Below, piece by piece: positions 8,688 to 20,344 of a stretch of 64,000 nt of DNA. The notes below the pieces were generated by a model. It made no database searches, was not told the origin of the DNA, and saw nothing but the letters and a program-made list of their open reading frames with translations. Position numbers and translations under genes: made by a program. This stretch comes from Thereva unica (lineage: Eukaryota > Arthropoda > Insecta > Diptera > Therevidae), in contig OX465283.1 in assembly GCA_949987705.1 (NCBI GenBank), positions 77,013,720 through 77,077,719 on the forward strand, given 5' to 3'. The first letter of the stretch is position 1; each line of letters begins with the position of its first letter.

Positions 8688-11310
8688 GGTATCCATGCCT
8701 CTACAAAAAAACAGATTTCTCTTTTGATAATATACTAGCATAGAACCTGCGTGCCTTGCAACGACTTTAAATAAATAAAGAGTTTATGTGCACTGTCCGC
8801 GGTTGGAAAAAGATATAATGAAGAAAAAAAAAATCTGCCAAAATTTAACTGTCACTTAACAAACGTCCGTTAAATCTGTTCGCCCATTTACGTGAATCAC
8901 AAGAAATTATGAAGCAACCAAAAACGAATCCTAAATAAACTCAATGAAGTTGTGGCGCGGTGCTACCATTTCGAGTTTCACAAATTTTGAATTGCGAGAA
9001 ATGCTAAAACATGTGTTTCTTTGTTTATGTTGTATGTGCGTTATCTGTCAGTCAGTTACTATTTATACAATTGAAAAAAAAAGTAAAGAAAAAAATTCGC
9101 CTTACAACCTATTCAACCTCATTTCAGGGGGATGAATCTTGAAAAATCCTGAAACACCAAGTTACCAAGTTTGAAGAAAATATGACTAAAAAAACAATTC
9201 CCTTTAGAATCTGCTCAACCCCATTGCACCCACTTAGGGGATGAATTTCGAAAAATCGCTGCATAATGAATGTCCACGATATTATACCGATGCACCGTAA
9301 AAGTTTCAGCTCTTTAGGTCCAGCGGTTTGAGTCAACCCCATTTCACCCCCTTAGGGGGTGAATTTCGAAAAATCGATACTTAGTGGATGTCCACGTCAT
9401 TATAGGAATGCACTGTCAAAATTTTAGTCTTGAGATGCAGCGGTTTGGGCTGTACGTTTCCTATCAGTCAGTTACTGTTTTATATATAGAGAAGAAAAGA
9501 TAAGGTAGAAGATACCAATTGCCATCAATTAGAATTTCTTATCGGCGGTCAATTTAAATTTAATATTTCGGTTAATTGGCGCCACAACTCGTTTTTTGAC
9601 ATACCAGTAACTGAATTCGACTATGACGTTGAGAAGATTAACGACACTTTTAAAACCACAAGCATTTAAAGGGGAGTTTACATCTCGAACGCAAAGTTGA
9701 AAGACAAAGTGATCCTGTACAAATTGCAAGCGCAAAGTTTCGTCGAAAACTCGAAACTTTTTACAACAGGCAAACATAATATTTTTAACACGGTCGCAGA
9801 GGAAACAATCCAATGAGCTGCAAAGCCTTTTAGAGAGTTATATTTAATTACTATGAGTGAAATAAAATAAATATTTAAAAACCGACTTCCGGAAAAAATC
9901 ACTCCCGTGATGCACAAAAAAGGATGAAATAACTGTTTGTAATTCTTTACAACATTAATCCAATTAGAATGGATCTAGAAAGAAGAATCACTTTTGAAGA
10001 CGGTGCTAACACCCGTTTTCGGGGGCGATGTATTTAGGCATAAGCCGACGAGAGACGACAGAGCGAGGTTGAAATTTAGTTACCTATAAATAATATGTTA
10101 ACTACAACTTTTTTTAAAATTCGAGTTTGATCGCCACCCATCGAAAAAAAAATTGTATTATGTGCGATTTCTACATTTTTTCCCAAAAAAGTTGTAGAAA
10201 AAGACATCTATTTTGCAAAATTGGCACCCACATTGGCAAAATCGAATAAATACAATTCAACGTGAGGGGAACATTGGCAGCATTGTAAGACATCACTATT
10301 GATATGATCCAGAAAAAGGCCTTTGCTACTTCCCATTTTCGTGTTTCGCCCTTTCATGTTTTAGCAGCTGCACTGCAAACCCAAGTGTGTGATTTTAACG
10401 CGCATGTAGCGTGTAAAATCGTGTAGTCACTTTTTATGCGTTTAAAATGTGTTAATTTAACACGCGAAAAGTGTGTAAATTTAAGAGACTTAATACGTTT
10501 AATACACTATGTATTACTATGAAGCTTTTGTGAGTAAAGCTTTTTTTTAAAGCGTTCTATTACTGACTGACTGTAGTTAAAAAGTATATGGAACTGGTAT
10601 GGGAACGAGAGGGCTGTAAGCTCCTTTGGGAGTGCTCAAAGATGGCTGTTGGAGCAATCCATTTCCCGCTGGGAAGTGAAGTGTATGAAATGATACATAA
10701 TGTTTAATTTTCACACGTTTAAGACATAAAACGATGAAACGTTGCAATTTCTTTATCGTGTAAAAAATATTTTAATATATTAAAATATTAAAATACATAT
10801 ATGATATTACGAATGTGTGTGATTTTTACACGCATTATTTTAACACGGTTTATTCCTAAAATGGAATATTTTAACACGATTAACGGAATTTACATGCTTA
10901 TGAAGTGTGTAGTGTGTTAAATTCACACGGAAAAATGCTCTGGGGTTTGTAGTGTGGACCACACACTGTGTGGTCATACCGCCAGCACGGCTCTGGCAAT
11001 ACAAAAATGTGCCTAATATACATATAGGTATTAATGCAAGGTTAACAAATCACTGTAACGCTTCGTTATAAACGATGCTCGATGTTTCGCATGTATGTAG
11101 GTATTACAACGTTTGCGTTATTAGTGAGATGAGTCTACTTAGTTGAGTTGATATTTTGCATATGTATAGTCATAAATGTCGCTCTCACCATAATTTCCGA
11201 CTCTATTATGAACTATCAAAAAGCAGCCATCAGCTCAATGTCATGATTCTCCTTAATCTCAGAACATGTTCTATATCCTATGTTGAGGAGAATAGAACTG
11301 AATTCTGACT
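8688..11310 (-). repeat. Right arm of the giant inverted repeat
   Basis: Reverse complement of 4975-7630. Relative to the left arm it lacks about 32 bp near 10545, where AAGCGTTCTATTACTG abuts a T-run, and has scattered substitutions in its outer third. The outer end is ACTGAATTCTGAC at 11310, matching GTCAGAATTCAGT at 4975. The MITE-like block lies at 10371-10954 and the tandem repeat at about 9112-9446. Confidence 0.85.
10371..10954 (-). mobile_element. MITE-like block, right-arm copy
   Basis: Inverted copy of 5318-5946, starting CACTGCAAACCC and ending GGGTTTGTAGTG. It is shorter than the left copy, mainly because of the deletion near 10545. It shares the right flank TGGACCACACACTGTGTGG, a perfect short palindrome, with the left arm. 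Confidence 0.5.
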
Positions 11311-12842
11311 TTCCTGGTTGCTCTCTCATATTCTTGTTTGAAATGACTTTATTCAACATGTGATCAATGAGTGATCATTTTCGATATGCATTAATTTCAT
11401 CGGATCGCATACGACTGACGGGATAACTGGCCAAGTTTGCTCGAAATCTATGCCAAAAGATAGTTACCCCCCAAAATAATTGGTTTTTACTTCTTAAATC
11501 TTCCATTTTCTGTTATTGACTTCAATATATACTTCATTTGCCACGGTACATTCATCCCATTCCTATACAACCATCATGCAGTCTTGTAAAACTTTAACTT
11601 GGTGGAAGTTTTTAGATTTGTTCCACGCAGGATTTTCCTATGATTTTTTTCGATGGGTATCTTAAACATATAATGAGCTGTTTTTCCTTATGTGGGTTTA
11701 AGTAGCCGTAAACTTTGATAATGACTTTCTACCTTAACCCTTTTATCTGCATGTATTTTTGCCAAAATGAGATTAATTGAGAAATGCTTACCATCGATTA
11801 TTTGGGGAGATGGCAAAACATAAGAAAGAACAATGTCACGCAGTGCTCCTTCGATTATCGAGTCATGTTTTCGGTCTGATCCGATAGTCCTTAATTATTT
11901 ATTTTTTCCAGTATCCAAAATAAATAGTGTAACAAATAATCAGAACCGCTGCTGTAGGGATTGGAGCTCAATTTAGTCCACTTCCATACTTTCATGGTTG
12001 CTAATAATTAAAGTATCAGCCAGTTTATGCCATGAAGGTACATAACTATGAAAGGTAACTGCCTAGCTCGATTGTTTATAAATTAAGGGAAATGCAAAAA
12101 ATCATAACTATCCTTGATACGATGAAGACAAGTACAATAGAAAGTAACTAGCTAGGCACGACGCACATCTGCCCATAAAAGACCCATAAAGTGCACCACT
12201 TTACATCTACCACGTGTCCTTAGAAATTGTTTCCCATAATCGTAAATAAAAAGTCCTGTGTACAGTTCAAGATTATGAAAATATTTGCATAACTTTAACA
12301 ATAAACCGTGAACAGGACATCATAACAGTAATATTCTTAGTTGATATGAATAATTCAAAATTACTCCTTGATTCCTTACTCAAACCCTTTTCTGGACAGT
12401 TTTTTTTACCAATGCTTTACACAAATAGAAAAGATGAGAAAAGGTGAGACCCTTGGACAGGAGATAAACACCCAAAAGAATGGTCCGGATACGGGACAGT
12501 TCAGTATGATCTAAAGATTGGAATAAGGATTTTTTCGATAACAGGATTTACAAGATTGAATAAAACCGTTATGCGGCTTTTCACGCAGATGCGGATGAGC
12601 TGCATGAATTTTTAATAAACAAGGATTAAATGATTACGGTACGATTTGAATAATGAGAAACCGGGAAATTTTTTTCATTTGAAAAAAAGCGAGTCACCGA
12701 AAAAAATACAAAAAACGGGACTGCAAAGGTGTCTGTTGTTATTCCGATTTAATGCGTAAAATTTGTAGAAATTTAGAGAAAAATGATGAATGAGGACTCG
12801 ATTTGTACGCTCTGATAATCTAGAGGCAGCAGGTATATTTGT
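11311..12842. other. Gene-free AT-rich sequence
   Basis: I see no ORF above about 60 codons, no inverted terminal repeats and no similarity to other parts of the window. It may be single-copy host DNA. Confidence 0.45.
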
Positions 12843-12960
12843 TAACTTCCCAGTTCATAGGGAAGTTATTGTAATGGGTCTGAAAATCGAAATCCTTTCG
12901 GCGCTCTTCGTTCGACGTTTTCAGTTCACATAAATTGCACTTCCAGTGGTTCTAGATAAA
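12843..12960 (+). repeat. Fragment related to the AACTTCCCAG element of 31.1 kb
   Basis: It begins TTAACTTCCCAG and continues GTCTGAAAATCGAAAT, close to the start of the element at 31137 (GTCCGAAAATCAAAAT). Only the left terminus is present. CTTCCCAGTTCATAGGGAAG at the start is nearly self-complementary. Confidence 0.4.
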
Positions 12961-14392
12961 ACTTTTTTTGAGTAGGTACTGCCGGCCTACCATTTCCTTA
13001 CGAGATTATATCTCCCCTTTTGCAAGCTTTTATGGGCTGAGGGCCCCATAAGGATTTTCGATGGTGGTGTTAGTGTCACAGTTCCGCTTGTAGTGGCAAT
13101 AGAGGAAGTATGTTTTCTCAGAGTTGCTTCCTCGACGTTTCGCCAACAGCACCACCATCTTTGGAGGCTATTTGGTTGTTTGTATTACATGGTTAGGCAT
13201 TAGAGCTTGCCCCAGCTAGTAAGTTTGAGATGGTGGAGAGAGTCACCTTCTCGTTAAAAGAGACGTCCCCTGCCATCAGCCCAAAATTGCAGTCTTCACC
13301 ATCCTGACAACGTCATTTCTGTGAATTTTATGCAGTGCACTTTGTGGAGTATTCTCCACTACTACACCCTTAGGGTCTTCTTTTGGACCCCTATCCTTTC
13401 AACATAATGCCAGCGGGGTCCTCTGTTGCTGCCGGAAAGTACCCGATTACAAAAAAGCTGCGCAGCAGCTTGTTCCCGTCTACAGCAAAAAGGCTTGCTC
13501 CTTCCAAGGCTTAAGGCGGCCCATCATAGAGGGCGCACCTACCCCTACTGACCTGGGCTGTTCTGAGCCCTGAGCCGATTCGGCTACCGCGTCCAGATGA
13601 CTTCCTTGCACGGTAACTAGTTGTTTCGTGGTCAGAAGAGACTCGAAGGCGGTCGTTTTTTCGAGTCGCTTCTCCGATTAGGTGTCCTTACTTCCGCAAG
13701 CGATCTAAGGAGATCTTCCCTGGGTTTAGCTCAGCCTGCCCTCCCTAAAGAAGAATCCCGAAAACTTTCCTTCACTGGGACCACATTCGACACCTTGCAG
13801 CATGGATCCAAAAATATCTAACTGGCCTTGTAGGTCGTTCTTTTGAGAGCTGTGCGAGCCCCTGAAATGTTTGGAGCATTAAGAAACGCTCCCAAAAGTT
13901 TTTTTAAGGTAATTTTATATCGATACCGCGAGCTCGGCGAGAAAGGATGGTCGCCCATGGCAGAGCTTCGTATCACCAATGGAAGGCTTATTCAAACCGA
14001 AGTTCGCCTGGTATTCGCAGTCCATCGTTAGTAGTACATTCACGCTGTACTATTCATAACTTCAGCACGAATGTTTACGCATTAGTATTGCGGTTTTTAT
14101 TGAGTGTAGATCCGCCGTATTCAGTCTGCTCCATGGATCTCGAGCCTAAGGCCATGTACGATCAGTCTCGGAGTCAGTGCTCCCTGCTTGCGCCGCGCCG
14201 TGATCGAGTCATATTGAGGAGTACATAGACTTGGCTACAAACAATGCCCTCAAAAAGTGCCGTCAAAATTTTATTTTTTGCTCGAAATTGTTTTTCGCAT
14301 TCATTCTGGCGCCCTAACCACCTGGCGCGCCTAGAGCGACCGCTCCACTTGCTCTACCCTAGGGCCGGCGCTGCATACAGGCAAGAATACAA
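12961..14392 (+). other. GC-richer stretch upstream of a LINE, possibly its 5' part
   Basis: Base composition is clearly richer in G+C than the surroundings, as is the LINE that follows, so this may be the decayed 5' region of that LINE. Short ORFs at 13621-13821, 13843-14031 and 13947-14228 show no domain I recognise. At 14300-14380 a GGCGCC-rich stretch with GGTAGAGCAAGTGG on the minus strand resembles an RNA polymerase III A-box word, but no matching B box was found. Confidence 0.35.
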
Positions 14393-16285
14393 TTGTTCAT
14401 TCCTCATTCTACTAAATCTGTGAAGGATATGGTCAAAAGATGGTTTAATCGGGAGTGTATGAATGCAATCAGAAATAAAGAAGCCGCCTTTCGAGCTTAT
14501 AAGAACTTCCCGAGTGAATCCCTTCGTGTAGAGTATATAAAACTAAGAAACAGGAGTAAAGTTACCACCAGGAAAGTCGAAAATTCATTTGACCGCAAGT
14601 TGAGAAGTAAACTCCTTGATGCAACCTCTGGTAACAAAAACGTTTGGTCCTTGGTAAGTTCCATCAAGAAGAATTTCACTACATTCACAACTCCTTCATT
14701 GATCCACGATGAGAAAGTGATAACAGACAGAAAATCCAAGGCCGATTTATTAGCATCTCTGTTTGTGCTTCAAATTGTTCTTTACCCGAAAGTGATGGGC
14801 TACCCCCGGTTCTTGAGCACAACGCTCATTGAATGGATAGGGTTTTCTTCAGGACTCGCGAGCTGTACAGGTGCCTCAAGGAGCTCGATGCCAACAAACC
14901 CACTGGACCCGATAATATATCACCTTTTCACCTATCGTCTCGCGCCTCACCTTTGGCTAAACCTCTGCGCAAACTTTTTACCCTATCATACTTTTCCGAA
15001 GTTTATCCAGATTCTTGGAAACTTGCCCATGTTCAGCCAAGACCGAAAAAAGGTGACTCCAGCCTTCCCTCCAACTACGGCCCAATCGCGATTACTTCTA
15101 TTTTCTCCAAAACCATGGAGACGATAATTAACAAAAAGCTTATGGGATATTTAGAATCCAACCAACTTACCAACGACAAACAATGCGGCTTGCGACAAAA
15201 AAGATCCACTGGTGATCTTTTAGTTTGTCTTACAAAAGACCTCAACCGAAGTTTTCATAGATCTGGTGAATCTAGTTTGGTTGTTTCGGATATCTCCAAG
15301 GCTTTTGATAGAGTATGGCACTCAGCCTTTTTATCTAAACTCAAAGCTATTGGAAGGGACTCGCTTCGGTATAAGTGGATTGAAAGTTTCTTTTCCGGCC
15401 GTTCAATTAAGATAGTATTGGATAGTATAGTCAAATCTGAATCTCACCCCATCTCTGCGGGGGTCCCCCAGGAGTCAATTTTATCGCAGGCAATATTTCC
15501 CAACTTTCAATCCCCTCCAACCCACTTCTCAGCTTCGCTGACGACGGTACTCTACGTTACTCGTACAGCTTCGATACAAGACAGACTCATGCCAGATCCT
15601 ATCTTGATGATTGTGAACTAATGTCCAATTCTATTAAAAATGACATTAATCTCATTCTAAAATGGGGAAGGAAGAGTCATGTTGAATTCAATCCCACCAA
15701 AACCAAGTACTGTCTTATTTTTTAAAAAAGTTCATTACCCCACCATCTTTGACTGTGGGTGACGATGAACTAATGGCCGACCCATCCCTACACATCTTAG
15801 GCGTGCGTGACATTAGCCAAAGACCTGCGATGGAATGACTACATATTCCAAATCACCAAACAAGCATCTCAATTCTTGCGATCTTGAGAATTGAAAGTTC
15901 CTCCTCCAGGCATCGGCCCATGTAAATATATACATCTTACATTCGGCCTCTTCTCGAATATAACTCCCTCCTTTGGGGTGGCGCTCCATTAACCATTTTG
16001 GCATGGTTAGATAAGGTTCAAAAAGGGCCCTTAAATTAATTGATGACGATACCGCTTGCTCCACTATCAACCCCTCGAGCCACAGTAGGAATGTAGCAAC
16101 ACTGACAAAATCTTATCGCTACTATCATAGTGACTGTCCCATAAAAATAGACTCTCTCCTGCCTCCACGGCAATCTTATACCCGCAACACAAGATTAGTC
16201 CTGTCCTGTCCGTTCGTACACTCAGAGGGTTCAAGAATACAGAAAGGTAGAGAGGGCTCTTGGAATAGAAGGCTTTATGCAGGAT
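14393..16285 (+). mobile_element. Non-LTR retrotransposon remnant, endonuclease-RT linker to C-terminus
   Basis: Frame-shifted but continuous in order. At 14400-14760 the linker that follows the endonuclease starts with a WFNRECMNAIRNKEAAF block. At 14840-15500 the RT fingers and palm carry NKPTGPDNISP, HVQPRPKKGD, SDISKAFDRVW (motif A) and GVPQESIL (motif B). The catalytic box SFADDG lies at about 15535 in another frame. The C-terminal LILKWGRKS...NPTKTK and PLLEYNSLLWGG blocks run to about 16280. At least two frameshifts and the Q-E change in motif B (normally PQGS) show it is dead. It belongs to the Jockey/CR1-like group of insect LINEs. I cannot fix the clade. The endonuclease was not found. 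Confidence 0.8.
14833..15621 (+). pseudogene. Reverse transcriptase domain of the 14.4-16.3-kb LINE
   Basis: This 262-codon open stretch covers RT subdomains 0 to 4. Motif A aspartate is kept in SDISKAFDRVW. The ORF then runs out of frame just before the catalytic FADD box, which is readable in the next frame at about 15535-15720. The reading frame upstream (14393-14780) is different, so the polymerase is split over three frames. No function is expected. Confidence 0.75.
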
Positions 16286-16741
16286 ATCAATAAATCGAAA
16301 GGGACCAAGGAATTTTGGACACCAGACACATGATCAGATCTTCTCATGTGGTAAATGAACCTTAAACAATCATTGACCGCAACTATGAGACGCTGACGAC
16401 AGGATGAGTCGAACTATATGTATATGAGAGATCCATAGAGAAATGTGGTAGGGTGAGGGCTTAACAAGCTAAAACCGGATGGATGAGGATAAAAGACTGG
16501 AATAGAGCCAAAGTTTGCGTAATGTTCCATATATATTCGAGAGCATAAGCGAAACATGTTTGCAACAAGAAAGTTTGGAGTTTATAACAATCACAGTCAC
16601 AGTCAACAATAGGAAGGAAAATATTATTGAGTAGAACAGATGACACGTTGCCAAGGGACAGAGAGCAACGACTAAGGATCAGAACTTGGGATTTATTAAG
16701 ATTTAGTTTAAGGAAATTTAAGGAGCACCATTCATTAACTC

Positions 16742-16744
<3 letters not shown>
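16286..16744. other. No gene seen
   Basis: Short overlapping minus-strand ORFs (about 61 codons each, 16461-16654) occur in two frames at once, which argues against real coding. The stretch separates the 3' end of the plus-strand LINE from the (AT)n tract. Confidence 0.4.

Positions 16745-16802
<58 letters not shown>
16745..16802. repeat. (AT)n microsatellite
   Basis: About 28 AT repeats with one TATTATAT interruption at the right end. It lies about 55 bp downstream of the stop codon of the minus-strand LINE, exactly where that element's 3' tail is expected. It is therefore probably the LINE's simple-repeat tail or grew from it. Confidence 0.9.
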
Positions 16803-16856
16803 GATTTTCGAGGGATACCGAATCAGACCACTATTTGCGGGTCCCTTTTCGTCATC

Positions 16857-18101
16857 TTATTGGGGTTGCAGTGGGTTGTCCCATTGCTCCCTTGCTTCGA
16901 CTCCCCTAGTTATCGCAAGCAGCTGATTGAAAGGAGTCTGCCTCATGTCCTCCATCCAATGGAGTCCAGTTATGGCAGCCCTTTTTCTCGCCACCGCCGG
17001 ACAGTGACACACTATGTGTGTGGCCGTCTCAGGTTCCTCCAGGCACATCCGACAGGTGTCATCCTCCAGAATTCCCATTCTTTTTAGGTGATACCTGAAA
17101 CATCCGTGTCTTGTAATCAGTGCCACCAACCATCTGAGGGTTCTCCTTTGCATATGCAGGATCCTTCTTCTGGCTGCGGTAATCGGCAACGTAAGCACCA
17201 TCTTAGCCTGCCTACACGTGGTCATAGCGTCCCACCGTCTCCGGTGTTCCTCAGCGACCCATTTCTCGATGCAGTTTCTTACCAACCCTCTGCCAATGGC
17301 AGAGTATGGCTCCGGTCCCCAGAATTCCGAGGTTGACCCCTGTTTTGCCAGGTTGTCAGCCTTTTCGTTCCCATCGATGCCTGTATGTCCTCTAACCCAA
17401 GCTAGCGTCACGTTGTTTTGTTTCGCACACTTGTTCAGTTTTTGGACACATTCCAACCCCAGAGACGCATTAATCTCTGTCTGATTCATGCGCTTAATCA
17501 CAGCCTGATTGTCCAGTGCTATAAGGATACTTCTTCCCTGCACCTGACCATCATTTATGTGATCCAGCGCGTGCAGCAGAGCAAGCATTTCCGCCTGGTA
17601 GACTGAGGTGTAATTCCCCAAAGCTAGAGAGCAGGGGCCAGTTCGTGTATGTCGAAAACGAAAATTTTTTTCGTCTCGGGTTCGCGTAAGTCGAAAAAAT
17701 TGAAAATTTTCGCCTGAAGCAGACGAAAGGCACTCGAAAGGTCTTGGGTTATCGAGTTTTTGCATTAGGTCACGAACAATTTTCTTTCGACTTACGCGAA
17801 CGCTAAAATTTTCGTCGCCAAAATTTTTCGACTTCAATTTTTTTTCGTTCGACTATCGTCGTTCGCCATACACGAACCCGCCCCAGGTTAGATTTAAGTG
17901 CTCTGAGAAGACTCCCGCACCTGCTTTGCCGTCAATCATGGATCCATCCGTGAAGATATTTATGTCTTCCGGCCTCCCTTCCGGGAGCGTTCCGTTCCCT
18001 ATGAGGGTTTTATGATACCTCTCGGTCACCCTCATTTTTGTGATCCCTTCCATGGGCATCATGAGCTCCCTAGTCCCTTTGATGCGATCCAGAATCTTCA
18101 T
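16857..18101 (-). pseudogene. RNase H and C-terminal domain of the LINE, interrupted by a MITE
   Basis: The N-terminal RNase H strand with the first catalytic Asp (INIFTDGSMIDGKAG) is at about 17970-17920. The rest (YTSVYQAEMLALLHAL with the catalytic Glu, ALDNQAV with Asp, WVRGHTGIDGNEKADNLAKQG with His and Asp) lies at 17610-17340. All catalytic residues are visible. The two halves are separated by the insert at 17641-17877, although one frame happens to read through it. Downstream, CRMC-x8-HIVCHC resembles the zinc-knuckle-like end of I/R1/LOA ORF2. Confidence 0.85.
17641..17877. mobile_element. 237-bp MITE inserted in the LINE RNase H
   Basis: The ends are GTTCGTGTATG at 17641 and CATACACGAAC at 17877, an inverted pair. 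Inside, a second inverted pair on TTCGCGTAAGTCGAAA occurs at about 17684 and 17788, so most of the insert can fold on itself. It is dense in TCGAAA and TTTTCG words unlike the LINE. The LINE protein continues sensibly if it is removed. A target duplication is unclear (GCC-containing flanks on both sides). Confidence 0.7.
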
Positions 18102-18128
18102 GTGCCCATATAAGGCTCCTGACGCCTG

Positions 18129-19242
18129 TCATGCGGCATCCCGTCTCATCCGAATCGCTGAGGATGCCGCAGCCTTCATAACGTGGAGATCTAACGGCAG
18201 CAGACCGCTCACACCTACGCTGGCCATTCTTTGCCCCTTGTCCAAATGCCTCTTGACGGTTTTCTGTGTGACTTTAGTCCACCAGATCACCGAGGCATAA
18301 GTTATGATGGGTCTCACCATCATGGTATATGTCCAGTATGCTAACCTTGGTGAGATACCCCACCTTAGTCCACATACTCTTCTGCACTGGTGAAGCACCC
18401 TTGTCGCCTTCTTAATCTTCTCTTCAACGTGGTATTTCCAGGTTAGTCGCGAGTCCAAGTATACACCCAGATACTTGACCATCCCAGACACCTTGATTCT
18501 CGATCCAAAAGCATGAGGGACTGAAAATCCAGATCTTTAATCTTCCTAGTGAAGATTATCGCGTCTGTCTTATTGGCATTTATGGTGAGGCCCTGTTCCG
18601 TACACCACTGCTCAACCACTTGGAGTGCATTCCTCATGATATCTGCCGTAGTGTTCATAAACTTGCCACGTGCCACAATCGCTTCATCATCTGCATACCC
18701 AACGGTATGCACGCCCATTACCTCTAGCCGCCTGAGCAGAGTGTCCACAGTGATGTTCCACAGGAGGGGCGATAGGACCCCGCCCTGTGGGCATCCCTTG
18801 CTGACCCTCCCTCGAAGCCGCGAGTCTCCTGTCTGAATCCTTACCGCTCTGTTTTTCAGCATGCTGCCACCCACCTTACAATCATGGGGCTGACCTCGCG
18901 CCTTACCAGAGCGTCTTCGAGGTTGTTGAACTGTATCTTGTCGAAGGCGCCTTCGATGTCCATAATTATGGCCATCGCTATGCCTCCGGTATGTAGTTCC
19001 CCCTCGGCTACTCGCACCAATTGGTGAAGTGCCGTTTCTGTAGATCTGCCAGCCTGGTAAGCGTGCTGGCTTCTACTTAAAGGGTGCCTCCTTAGCATAG
19101 TACTCTCCAGGTGGTCTGCCACCACTCTTTCCATTGTTTTCAACAGAAAGGATGTTAGGCTGACCGACCTGGAGGACTTCGCCTCGGTGTAGTCCTTCTT
19201 GCCTGGCTTAGGGAGAAATACCACTTTGGTTTCCCTCCACAC
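18129..19242 (-). pseudogene. Reverse transcriptase of the minus-strand LINE
   Basis: Three overlapping frames cover RT. 19242-18856 has LPKPGKKD, SLTSFLLKTMERV, HAYQAGRSTETALHQLV and IMDIEGAFDKI (motif A). 18874-18443 has SKGCPQGGVLSPLLWN (motif B) and GYADDEAIVARG (catalytic YADD, intact). 18491-18129 has the KYLGVYLDSRLTW thumb block. Frames change near 18860 and 18480. The last frame ends in an in-frame TGA where a Trp is expected before the QASGALYGHMK segment. Confidence 0.85.
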
Positions 19243-19774
19243 CGCCGGAATGTATCCTGTTGCTAGACAGTAACGAATATTCCCCTAAGCCTGGGTGCAA
19301 TGATTTCTTTGCCCCATTGGAGCAGCGCAGGGAATATTCCGTCACGCTTCCTCTGTCACCACCCCGTTAGCCTCCTCTCGGTTCATCCTTGTAGCCATTC
19401 GGTTACGAATAGCCCAAGATTTACCCGAGATATAGCTGCCAGGAAAGTGAACTTCCATCAGGATCTTGTTGGTTTCCTCCAGCGTCTCCGCCATCCTCCC
19501 CGACGAGTCACGAACGAGTCCGACTTTGGAGACCGGGTCCCTGGAGATCATTTTTTGAAGTCTGCTGGCCTCAGATATGCTCTCCATGCTCGAGCAGAAG
19601 TCCCTCCACGACTCCCTTTTCCGTCGTCGCAGAGTTTGTTTCATTTCTCTTTTCCTGGCTTTGTAATTCTCCCAGGCAACCGGGTCATTGCACCTCATCG
19701 CTTGGTTGAAAGCCCTTCTGACCTCTTTCTTCAGTTTCTCCAGTTCCCTACACCACCAGGGTGTGGGATCATGG

Positions 19775-20284
19775 TCATCCACTGACGTAAGAGGACACGC
19801 CACTCGAAAAGCGTTCTCTATCGCTGTCTGCAGGACATGCAACTGAGACTCTGCTTCTCTTGTGGTTTTCCTCCCCGAGATTCCTGCGCAACATTTCAGT
19901 ATATCTAGACGTGTCCGTGTTGCGGGGAATTCTCGTTGTTCTAATTCCGTCTCCCCTGCCCGGGGTTCCGTACGCTATCTCAAATGAAATGGCTCTGTGA
20001 TCTGACATAGTCGTCCGATCCATCACCTCCCAGTTGGTCAGTCTTGTCAACATCCGGTTGCTGCATAGAGTTATATCTATGACTGCCCTTCGTCTAGCAT
20101 CGACGAAGGTTGGTTCTGCCCCTCTATTTGCAATAACTAGATTGTTGCATTCCACAAATTCGAGCAAAGCCTCTCCTCTATGGTTGTCGTTGGTGCTTCC
20201 CCACACCGTGCTGTGTGCATTTACGTGGCAACCAACTATTAACCCTGTGCCTTTTTCGCCACAGGTAATAACCAGAATTTCCAA
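19775..20284 (-). pseudogene. APE-type endonuclease (C-terminal half) of the LINE
   Basis: Catalytic-type landmarks are a (G)CHVNAHSTVWGS block (the D/C-x-N-A-H-H-x-x-W-G-S motif of jockey/R1/LOA endonucleases, here with C in place of the usual D), IANRGAEPTFVDA, VIDITLCS and, near the end, SDHRAISFE. The N-terminal half, with the first metal-binding residues, is missing. The domain nicks target DNA in the intact family. Here it is truncated and carries a substituted active-site residue. Confidence 0.75.
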
Positions 20285-20344
20285 CTCCCTGGTGGGCGGA
20301 GGATCTGGCGAATCGTACGGAAGGTAGGCTGAGGCTAGAATGAA

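Larger units (their letters stand above)
16803..20330 (-). mobile_element. Long non-LTR retrotransposon with RNase H (LOA/I-like), 5'-truncated
   Basis: On the minus strand, in order, it holds the C-terminal half of an APE-type endonuclease, a linker, RT, an RNase H domain and a C-terminal zinc-knuckle-like segment (CRMC...HIVCHC). LINEs with RNase H belong mainly to the I and LOA groups. Inactivating changes are several frame switches (near 19800, 18860 and 18480), a W-to-stop change at about 18131, and a 237-bp MITE in the RNase H. The 5' end is cut inside the endonuclease at about 20330 and abuts another LINE fragment. The 3' end runs into the (AT)n tract. Confidence 0.85.

Noticed and set aside
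16461..16654. Two 61-codon ORFs on the minus strand
   Set aside because: They overlap in different frames over almost the same bases and have no recognisable domain.
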